From Elusimicrobiota bacterium (GTDB lineage Bacteria; Elusimicrobiota; Elusimicrobia; 2-01-FULL-59-12; JACPXA01): a stretch of 6,355 bases of DNA. Shown here piece by piece: positions 1-5,210 of the stretch. The notes below the pieces were generated by a model. It saw only the letters and a program-made list of their open reading frames with translations. It searched no databases and was not told where the DNA came from. The stretch is from the NCBI GenBank assembly GCA_016196785.1, contig JACPXA010000226.1:1-6355 (forward strand), written 5' to 3'. The translations under genes were made by a program, and so were the position numbers. How positions within the stretch are numbered: position 1 is the first letter of the stretch; the number at the start of each line of letters is the position of its first letter.

Positions 1-412
1 GGCGGATGGAGAGTTCGTGGTAGGTGGTGGCCTTGATCTCGAGGTTGGGGCGGTGCCGTTGGCGGTCGAACGGTTCCCCTTCGAGGGATCCCTTCAGGGC
101 GTTATCCGTCAGCGCGTGGATGTGAAACCGCGCGCCAATCAACTTCTGGACTGCTAAAAGATACAAGAGTTCGTTGAGCCAGGCGACGAGCAACACCTCG
201 CGATCGGGGGCCTCGAGCGACACCTCGGCCCGCTGTTTTAGCGCCACCGTGTTGAGATCTGCGATCAGGGAACACATGCCCTCCGCGGCATGGACAAAGA
301 GTTCGGGCAAGGTCTTCCCATAGGCCAGAATCCCGATGTCCGCGGTGTGGTCGAGGTACTCATACGGGGGGGGGTTACCCGCCGGCGCGCTCGGCGCCAC
401 CGTCCTCCCCAT
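1..412 (-). CDS. Archease (RtcB RNA-ligase activator), 3' end cut by window edge
   Basis: Archease is a small protein that helps the RNA ligase RtcB to be guanylylated and to turn over in tRNA splicing and RNA repair; this role is known from the family. Translating the minus strand from position 412 gives 137 residues without a stop before the left edge. The family signature YEYLDHTADIGI lies at residues 17-28, followed by AYGKTLPELF, an AAEGM segment, VAWLNELLYL, GEPFD and the IKATTYHEL block. Only the last part of the roughly 140-residue family fold is missing, including the C-terminal Asp region that helps bind metal in studied archeases. The start is uncertain: ATG at 412 has AGGA 8 bases upstream, while GTG at 400 has GGGGAGG only 3 bases upstream. 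Both lie inside the end of gyrA, giving a 26-38 base overlap and likely translational coupling. The N-terminal tail before YEYLDHT is Pro-rich and encoded across a C9 run. The family call is firm; the start is not. Confidence 0.9.
   Translation of the reverse strand, partial: MGRTVAPSAPAGNPPPYEYLDHTADIGILAYGKTLPELFVHAAEGMCSLIADLNTVALKQRAEVSLEAPDREVLLVAWLNELLYLLAVQKLIGARFHIHALTDNALKGSLEGEPFDRQRHRPNLEIKATTYHELSIR
366..374 (-). repeat. Run of nine C residues just after the gyrA stop, inside the archease start region
   Basis: On the minus strand nine consecutive C residues follow the gyrA TAA (377-375) directly. They encode part of the Pro-Pro-Pro stretch that links the proposed archease start to the conserved YEYLDHT motif. 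A gain or loss of one base here would break the frame from the upstream ATG or GTG, so the tract is either a slippage-prone site or a place where a sequencing error would matter. Confidence 0.85.
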
Positions 413-3400
413 TGTTCTCTTCCTGCGCGATCGGGGTAATGGCCGACAGTTTATCCCCTTCTTCCAGGCGAAGGAGCCGCACCCCTTGGACATTGCGTCC
501 GATGATCGAGACGTCCTTCACCGGCAGGCGGATCGTGATGCCCTTAGCGGTCACGAGCATGACCTCATCCCCGTTGTTGGCTTTTCGAAGTCCCACGACC
601 ACGCCGTTCCGTTCGGTGGTCTTGATGTTCCTGACGCCCTTCCCTCCACGCGCCTGCAGCCGGTACTTCCCCACCTCGGTCCGCTTGCCGTACCCGTGTT
701 CGGTAGCCGTTAAAAAGACGTCCTTAGGAGACACCACCTCCATCCCGACGACCTCATCTTCTTTCTCGAGCCGAATGCCCCGCACCCCTTTGCCAGCTCG
801 CCCGATCGGCCGGACCTCTGCCTCTTTAAATCGGATCGCAATCCCCTGGCGGGTCCCAATGATGATCTCGGATTTCCCCTCGGTTCGCTGGACATCAATC
901 AGGTTGTCTCCCGGCTCCAACCCAATGGCGATGATTCCCCCCCGTCGGGGGTTGGCAAACTCAGGAAGCGCGGTCTTCTTCACTGTACCGTGCCGGGTAC
1001 ACATCAAGAGATACGAGTTCCTCACGCTGTCATCATCAAAGGATCGGATGGGGATGGCCGCGGTGATCTTTTCCTCCGGGGAGGAAAGCTGGACCAGATT
1101 CACGACAGCCTTCCCCTTGGCCGCGCGGCCCCCCTCGGGAATTTCATACACCCGCGTCCAGTAGACCCGTCCCTTGTCGGTAAAGAGCAAGAGATACGCG
1201 TGGGTGTTAGTGATAAAGAGCTGCTCGACGAAATCCTCCTCACGGGTGGTCATGCCGGCAACCCCCCGCCCACCTCGCCGTTGGGCGCGATAGGTGGAGA
1301 CCGGGAGGCGCTTGATGTAACCGGCGTGGGAGAGCGTCACCACGACCTCCTCCTCCTGGATGAGGTCCTCGATGTCCAGTTCCACCGCCTGCGCGATAAT
1401 CTTGGTCTTTCGCTCATCTCCGTATTGTTTCTTCAGTTCCCCGAGTTCCTCTTGAATGAGTTTCAACACCTTGCGGGGGTCGGCGAGGATCGCCCTGAGA
1501 CGTTCGATGGTCTTGATCAGCTCGAGATACTCTTCCTCGATCTTCTTCCGTTCGAGCCCCGTGAGTTGCTGGAGCCGCATATCGAGGATTGCCTGCGCTT
1601 GTAGCTTGGTTAATGTAAACTCGGCCATCAGGCGGGTTCGGGCGACATCGGGGTCTTTAGACTCCCGGATGACTTTGATCACCTGATTCAGATGATCCAG
1701 CGCAATCTTCAACCCTTCCAGGATGTGTGCCCGGGCCTCCGCTTTGGCCAGGTCAAAGGTAGTGCGGCGGACGACGATCTCTCTCCGGTGCTCAAGGTAC
1801 TGGTGCAGGACTTCGCGAAGGGCGAGCACTTTTGGCCGGCCACCCACCAAGGCCAGCGTGATGACCCCGAAGGTAACCTCCATTTGGGTGTGCTTGAAGA
1901 GCTGGTTCAGGACGATCTGGGCGTTGCCCTCTCGTTTGATCTCGATGACCATGCGGATTCCATCGCGATCGGATTCGTCGCGGAGGTCGCTGATGTCCTC
2001 GATCTTCTTCTCTCGAACGAGCCCCGCGATGGTCTCCAAGAGCGTCGCCTTGTTCACCTGATAGGGTAGTTCGCTCACGATAATTGCCTGGCGGTTGCCA
2101 CGCAGGTCCTCGATCTCCGCCTCGGCCCGCACCTTCAGTGAGCCACGGCCGGTCTCCACGTAGTCTTTTATACCGCTCCGCCCATAGATGATCCCGGCGG
2201 TCGGGAAATCAGGCCCCTTGACGATCTTCATCAGCGCCTGGGGTGATAGTTCAGGGTCTTCGATCAGGGCGATCGCCGCGTCGCAGATTTCGTTCAGGTT
2301 GTGCGGGGGGATGTTAGTGGCCATCCCAACGGCGATCCCGGATGATCCATTAACCAACAAGTTAGGGAGGCGGGCCGGCAAGACGAGGGGTTCTGTAAGC
2401 GAGCCATCATAGTTCGGCCCAAAGTTGACGGTGTTCTTGTCAATGTCGGCCAACATCTCCTCAGCGATGGCCGCGAGCCGCACTTCGGTATAACGCATGG
2501 CGGCCGGTGGATCTCCATCCACGGAATTGTGGACGAACACGCGGCTGGCAAGAAGGAAATTGTGATGCTCATCAACCGTGATATCCCAGACGTCATAGCA
2601 TTGCTCAAGAACGCGCTTACTTATCACCCGATGGTTATAGGTCAACGCCTGCTCAAGCATGATAGTTAAATCAGGGAAATACTCCAACATCTTGGTGTAT
2701 CGAGGGATCGCATTGCTGGGCCGTTGGCGCATGTACACTTCAGGGGTGATTTCTTCTAGGCTAAACTTCGACAGCAAGTCGCGCCCGTATCGAAGAATCC
2801 TTGACGAAACGACTCGCCGACGGTACTCCGGCAGTTGCCACCGTGACCGAAGGGCATGTGCGGCTTTCTCTGCCAGCTTATGCATATAGGTAGGTTCTTC
2901 CTGAAGCCGCCGAGCGTTGGCTTTTCGGACCCCCTCCACAACGCACTCACGAAACTTCGAGTCGGCCCATTGGCGCTGCACTTTCTGACGATGCTGAGCT
3001 CGCACCCCTGGATTGGCCCACAGTGCTTTCGCCATTCTGGAGAAATGCCCGGAGGAGAATTTAGCCCGGAATGAGGGGTTTTTCCACAAGGCTTGAGTCT
3101 GCTTCGACTGGCGAGCTCGGATCTCGGGGGATTGCATCGCCCGCCGAATTGCTTGCACAATCTCCCGTCGTTTGGAACTAGCCCACATCTGCCGGCTCTT
3201 CAGGGAAATGATCGCCTTGACGCGTTGCATCGATTCTGGCGAGAGCGGGGTGGTATGGCTCCCCTTGAGGACTTTGGACATTTTCTCACGATACTGAGGA
3301 TCGCCCCACCTCTTCCGCATCCGCTCACCAATCTGCTTAGCAAGCTGAGGATCAGCCGCGAACCTCGCCTTAAAGATCGCCGAGCGCACCTGAGCACTCT

Positions 3401-4439
3401 GGGCCTGAAATTCTTTGGAACGATTCCTCTGGATCGTTAGCGCTCGCCGACGTTCTCGAGCTTCTGGGTGTGCTTCATAGTACCGCTTCACTCCTTCCGC
3501 TTGATGCGCCCGGAATCGTGGGTCCCCCCACAACGACTTCACCTGCTGCATGTGAACTTTGAGATGATCAAGGAACGTGAGCCGTTCGATATTGTCGGGC
3601 CGGTTGTCAAAACGGTTGAAGTTCTTGTGGTGCCGGACGAACGGCCCATGGAACTTTCTGGCCATCCCTACCCGCTCGTTTTCTCGGTCCGCTAGGCGAT
3701 GGACGAACTCCCACGTCTGGGTGGCGGGTTGGAGGATTTGCAGATAGTCGTTCAGCTCCTCCTTAACCCTCGCCATCCGGAAGTACCCCGGCATAAGACT
3801 GTCTTCAGGGGTTAGATCTTTGGCAACCTTATAAGTCCCGTTGCGCAACAGGAACCGATGATCAGGGGTACAGCGAATCTTCGCGCCTGTATCGAGTGTA
3901 ACTTCGATGACCTTCGCATCCCTGCGGGTGATCCTAGGGCTATGCGCCCAACCGACCACTACGTTCCCGGCCTTGTCTATAGAGTAAACTGCGAATTTCT
4001 CTCCCGGTTCAAAATCCTTTGCAAGTTGTTCGAATGACCGCTCCGTCCCATCTAGCAACTTGATTTTTGTATCTCCAGTAAAACAACCGAAGTTGCCTTG
4101 GCCTTCCACGAGAGGGTAGCGGAGCGAAAAGTCCTGGACCATCCGGACGAGGGCGTCGTACACCGCGACATCGCCGTGCGGGTGGTATTTCCCGAGAACG
4201 TCCCCGACCACGCGGGCTGCCTTCTTGAACGCCGTGCGGTGCGTGAGGCCCATCTCCCGCATCGTGTGAAGGATGCGGCGGTGCACGGGTTTGAGCCCAT
4301 CCCGGACATCCGGCAGCGCCCTCCCCACGATCACGCTCATCGCGTAATCAATATAGGAGGTCTTCATCTCATCCTCGATGTTGCGCGGGATGATCCGCAT
4401 CGGCTGGTCTTTGGGTGGGAGGGTCGTCACCTCAGGCAT
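375..4439 (-). CDS. gyrA: DNA gyrase subunit A precursor with in-frame intein
   Basis: GyrA is the breakage-reunion subunit of DNA gyrase, which introduces negative supercoils with GyrB. The precursor is 1354 residues; removing the intein (119-638) leaves 834, a normal GyrA length. The N-extein carries the IEDEMKTSYIDYAMSVIVGR opening and the HPHGD segment at 86-90. After the intein, catalytic Tyr650 follows Arg649 in AAMRYTE and is Tyr130 after splicing. The tower domain is roughly 680-860, and the coiled coil with the ILDMRLQQLTGLE dimer gate is roughly 875-1005. The C-terminal pinwheel runs from about 1025 to 1340. It contains the GyrA box QRRGGRG at 1053-1059, which marks GyrA rather than ParC, and degenerate boxes such as QARGGKG at 1262-1268. 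The position matching E. coli Ser83 is Val91; Asp95 matches Asp87. The ATG at 4439 lacks a strong ribosome binding site; Met14 is a possible alternative. The gap to vapC is 46 bases and shows no clear promoter or terminator. Confidence 0.97.
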   Translation of the reverse strand: MPEVTTLPPKDQPMRIIPRNIEDEMKTSYIDYAMSVIVGRALPDVRDGLKPVHRRILHTMREMGLTHRTAFKKAARVVGDVLGKYHPHGDVAVYDALVRMVQDFSLRYPLVEGQGNFGCFTGDTKIKLLDGTERSFEQLAKDFEPGEKFAVYSIDKAGNVVVGWAHSPRITRRDAKVIEVTLDTGAKIRCTPDHRFLLRNGTYKVAKDLTPEDSLMPGYFRMARVKEELNDYLQILQPATQTWEFVHRLADRENERVGMARKFHGPFVRHHKNFNRFDNRPDNIERLTFLDHLKVHMQQVKSLWGDPRFRAHQAEGVKRYYEAHPEARERRRALTIQRNRSKEFQAQSAQVRSAIFKARFAADPQLAKQIGERMRKRWGDPQYREKMSKVLKGSHTTPLSPESMQRVKAIISLKSRQMWASSKRREIVQAIRRAMQSPEIRARQSKQTQALWKNPSFRAKFSSGHFSRMAKALWANPGVRAQHRQKVQRQWADSKFRECVVEGVRKANARRLQEEPTYMHKLAEKAAHALRSRWQLPEYRRRVVSSRILRYGRDLLSKFSLEEITPEVYMRQRPSNAIPRYTKMLEYFPDLTIMLEQALTYNHRVISKRVLEQCYDVWDITVDEHHNFLLASRVFVHNSVDGDPPAAMRYTEVRLAAIAEEMLADIDKNTVNFGPNYDGSLTEPLVLPARLPNLLVNGSSGIAVGMATNIPPHNLNEICDAAIALIEDPELSPQALMKIVKGPDFPTAGIIYGRSGIKDYVETGRGSLKVRAEAEIEDLRGNRQAIIVSELPYQVNKATLLETIAGLVREKKIEDISDLRDESDRDGIRMVIEIKREGNAQIVLNQLFKHTQMEVTFGVITLALVGGRPKVLALREVLHQYLEHRREIVVRRTTFDLAKAEARAHILEGLKIALDHLNQVIKVIRESKDPDVARTRLMAEFTLTKLQAQAILDMRLQQLTGLERKKIEEEYLELIKTIERLRAILADPRKVLKLIQEELGELKKQYGDERKTKIIAQAVELDIEDLIQEEEVVVTLSHAGYIKRLPVSTYRAQRRGGRGVAGMTTREEDFVEQLFITNTHAYLLLFTDKGRVYWTRVYEIPEGGRAAKGKAVVNLVQLSSPEEKITAAIPIRSFDDDSVRNSYLLMCTRHGTVKKTALPEFANPRRGGIIAIGLEPGDNLIDVQRTEGKSEIIIGTRQGIAIRFKEAEVRPIGRAGKGVRGIRLEKEDEVVGMEVVSPKDVFLTATEHGYGKRTEVGKYRLQARGGKGVRNIKTTERNGVVVGLRKANNGDEVMLVTAKGITIRLPVKDVSIIGRNVQGVRLLRLEEGDKLSAITPIAQEENNGEDGGAERAGG
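417..424 (-). promoter_or_regulatory. Candidate ribosome binding site for archease ATG at 412
   Basis: On the minus strand AGGAAGAG lies 424-417, with AGGA ending 8 bases before the ATG at 412-410. It sits inside the gyrA coding sequence. A competing site, GGGGAGG at 410-404, would serve the in-frame GTG at 400-398, but its 3-base spacing is tight. Either way the archease start would be read by ribosomes finishing gyrA. Confidence 0.4.
2640..2765 (-). other. Possible helix-turn-helix linker between repeat array and intein C-terminal splicing block
   Basis: Precursor residues about 559-600 (from FSLEEITPEVYMRQRPSN to MLEQALTY) lie between the repeat array and the NHRVISKRV strand that leads to block F. 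The pattern of T-P-E-x-Y, a short basic turn, then P-R-Y-x-x-M-L-E-Y-F and an A-L ending resembles the helix-turn-helix repeats found at the ends of homing endonucleases. It is a candidate DNA-binding element or a structural bridge back to the splicing fold. The family match is from memory of pattern only. Confidence 0.4.
2796..3539 (-). repeat. Tandem basic W-x-(D/N)-P-x-(F/Y)-R protein repeats in the intein, about 13 units
   Basis: Precursor residues about 301-548 form a chain of units of 16-23 residues. Clear units begin at LWGDPRFR (303), RWGDPQYR (377), LWKNPSFR (451), LWANPGVR (473), QWADSKFR (490) and RWQLPEYR (533). Weaker ones are around EAHPEAR (322), AADPQLA (361), MWASSKRR (418), QSPEIR (436) and EEPTYM (514). 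After each signature comes a Lys/Arg-rich segment of roughly 10 residues, probably helical. The units resemble the modular, often DNA-binding elements (NUMOD3-like) attached to HNH and GIY-YIG homing enzymes, usually in much lower number. I infer that they contact the DNA target along its length. The divergence between units argues for an old expansion. Confidence 0.75.
3540..3650 (-). other. HNH homing endonuclease core inside the intein
   Basis: Precursor residues about 264-300 contain the arrangement VRHHKNFNRFDNRPDN followed by IERLTFLDHLKVH. His270/His271, Asn279 and Asn283, and His292/His296 match the layout of HNH_3-type homing nucleases, where the paired His, the N-R-P-x-N turn and a downstream His build the metal site. 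The stretch before it, WEFVHRLADREN at 243-254, resembles the lead-in segment of HNH inteins and phage HNH enzymes. Its expected role is to cut intein-free gyrA alleles so that the intein is copied in. All key residues seem present, so I infer an active nuclease, untested. Confidence 0.85.
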
Positions 4440-4485
4440 ATGAGCTCAGGTCATCAGCGGTTGTTGATCAGGATCACGCATCGTC

Positions 4486-4890
4486 TTACCGACCTTGACA
4501 CCAGTTCTGAATCTCTAACTGAGGAATCTGCGTGAAATGCCGCTCGTTATTGGTCACGAGAGTCCCTCCATGAGCTAGGGTGAGACTGGCGATGAGTAAA
4601 TCCGCGTCATCAATAGGCGTTCCGTGACGCTCGAGATGGGCTTTGGTTTCCCCGAACACTCTCGCAGCTTTGGAGGATGTCTGAAGTGACCCGACCTTCT
4701 CGAGCAACCGGTCCAAAATCCGTAGGTTGTGTTCGACGTGTTGGGATTTGAAGGCTCCGTAGGCCAGCTCACATTCCGTGATCACGGTGAGGACGATTTG
4801 ATCGAGTCCTACCTCTCGGATCCGATGGTCGATCGCTCGATCGCCTTTGAGCCAATAGATACAGGTGTCGGTATCGAGGACGTATGGCAT
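4486..4890 (-). CDS. vapC: VapC-family PIN-domain ribonuclease toxin
   Basis: This is a 134-residue PIN-domain protein of typical VapC length. VapC toxins are Mg-dependent ribonucleases that cut tRNA or rRNA and stop translation when the antitoxin is lost. Visible acidic positions are Asp6 in PYVLDTD, Glu39/Glu41 in ITECELAYGA, and Asp94/Asp95/Asp97 in IDDADLLIAS. The late LVTNNERHF segment and the final L-x-I-Q-N-W are also family hallmarks. I chose the ATG at 4890-4888 over the TTG one codon upstream because ATG overlaps the antitoxin stop as TGATG, a common coupling arrangement; no strong ribosome binding site precedes it. It lies 46 bases upstream of gyrA in the same direction. The reading frame is intact, so the toxin is probably functional. 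The RNA target cannot be told from the sequence. Confidence 0.93.
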   Translation of the reverse strand: MPYVLDTDTCIYWLKGDRAIDHRIREVGLDQIVLTVITECELAYGAFKSQHVEHNLRILDRLLEKVGSLQTSSKAARVFGETKAHLERHGTPIDDADLLIASLTLAHGGTLVTNNERHFTQIPQLEIQNWCQGR

Positions 4891-5144
4891 CAAGCTTGGG
4901 GAGGACGCTGGAACCAGCGGCGATGGGTTCGAATGTCACGAACAATCTCCTCTGGCCGCCGGGGATCCTGCCAGACCCCACAAAAACCAGTCGTCTTCCG
5001 AGTCGGCCCGGAGCGTGACGGTTGGGAGAGGAACCGGTTTAAGAGGGTCAGGATAATGTCTTTCAACGTGGTGTGGTGGGTAAACGCGTACCGTTTCAGA
5101 GTGACATGGACAGAATCTGGCACCTCCACGATGAGCTTCCCCAC
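4890..5144 (-). CDS. vapB: VapB-type antitoxin with ribbon-helix-helix N-terminus
   Basis: An 84-residue protein directly upstream of vapC. Residues 2-8 (GKLIVEV) fit the DNA-contacting strand of a ribbon-helix-helix fold, followed by two helices at about 10-21 and 26-40. The C-terminal part has TGFCGVWQDPRRPEEIVRDI at about 52-71, the G-x-W-x-D...EEI-x-x-I pattern that VapB antitoxins use to wrap around the VapC active site. Such proteins neutralise the toxin and, with it, repress their own promoter. The GTG at 5144 is the chosen start: it has AGGGGGTGA just upstream and lies after a plausible promoter. An in-frame GTG at 5165 is almost on the -10 box and is unlikely. The gene overlaps vapC by one base (TGATG). 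The exact antitoxin family name is less certain than the role. Confidence 0.85.
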   Translation of the reverse strand: MGKLIVEVPDSVHVTLKRYAFTHHTTLKDIILTLLNRFLSQPSRSGPTRKTTGFCGVWQDPRRPEEIVRDIRTHRRWFQRPPQA

Positions 5145-5148
5145 TGTG

Positions 5149-5157
5149 TCACCCCCT
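5149..5157 (-). promoter_or_regulatory. Ribosome binding site of vapB
   Basis: AGGGGGTGA on the minus strand differs by one base from the ideal AGGAGGTGA. It ends four bases before the GTG at 5144-5142. It decides the start of the antitoxin in favour of this GTG and predicts strong antitoxin translation, compared with vapC, which has no visible site of its own. Confidence 0.75.
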
Positions 5158-5167
5158 ATCCACACCC

Positions 5168-5196
5168 AGGATATATGAATATGGCAATATTGTCAA
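5168..5196 (-). promoter_or_regulatory. Sigma70-type promoter and possible operator of vapBC
   Basis: On the minus strand a perfect -35 box TTGACA (5196-5191) is followed after 17 bases by TATCCT (5173-5168), which keeps four of six -10 positions. The segment is an AT-rich island in a GC-rich locus and includes the palindrome CAATATTG (5192-5185) and an imperfect ATAT-TC-ATAT element (5182-5173). These could be binding sites for the ribbon-helix-helix antitoxin. Transcription would begin near 5161, leaving a leader of about 17 bases. It could also add transcription to gyrA downstream. Confidence 0.6.
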
Positions 5197-5210
5197 CCTT
5201 TCGCATTTTC

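Larger units (their letters stand above)
2526..4085 (-). mobile_element. GyrA intein (520 aa) with HNH homing endonuclease region
   Basis: This in-frame segment is precursor residues 119-638. It starts with Cys119 in CFTGDTKI (block A) and has TPDH at 191-194 (block B, Thr and His). It ends with YDVWDITVDEHHNFLL at 615-630 (block F) and VFVHN at 634-638 (block G, terminal His-Asn), followed by Ser639 as the +1 nucleophile. These are the standard residues of a class 1 intein, so splicing should be active. Removing it rejoins GQGNFG to SVDGD, the uninterrupted GyrA sequence, which fixes both borders to the residue. The site matches E. coli Gly110/Ser111. This differs from the mycobacterial GyrA intein site, which as I recall lies next to the catalytic Tyr. 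No LAGLIDADG motif is seen; the endonuclease is HNH type. The insertion contains an HNH core, a long basic repeat array and a possible helix-turn-helix. Confidence 0.96.

Noticed and set aside
277..363. ATG at 363-361 as a start after gyrA
   Set aside because: It is out of frame with the archease motif and its frame soon meets a stop, giving no recognisable protein.
990..1604. Plus-strand open frame of 204 codons, and others opposite gyrA
   Set aside because: These are composition-driven shadows of gyrA with no family motifs and no supporting start signals.
2526..4085. Reading the GyrA insertion as a group I or II intron, a misassembly or a LAGLIDADG intein
   Set aside because: The insertion is fully in frame with intact splicing blocks A, B, F and G. 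No LAGLIDADG motif is present, and the HNH layout is clear.
375..4439. ParC (topoisomerase IV) instead of GyrA
   Set aside because: The GyrA box QRRGGRG, the full C-terminal pinwheel and the adjacent gyrB favour GyrA.
4440..4485. Gap between vapC and gyrA as a terminator or promoter
   Set aside because: It shows only short GATC-type repeats, with no convincing hairpin plus T run and no -35/-10 pair.
4098..4535. Plus-strand open frame across the gyrA start and the vapC end
   Set aside because: It is antisense to two well-supported genes, and the product shows no domain.
1..4890. Functional pairing of VapC cleavage with archease/RtcB repair
   Set aside because: PIN nucleases leave 3'-OH and 5'-phosphate ends, whereas RtcB joins 2',3'-cyclic phosphate or 3'-phosphate to 5'-OH ends, so the chemistry does not match.
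5142..5165. GTG at 5165 as the antitoxin start, giving 91 residues
   Set aside because: It lies only a few bases after the -10 box, upstream of the expected transcript start, and lacks a ribosome binding site. The GTG at 5144 has both.
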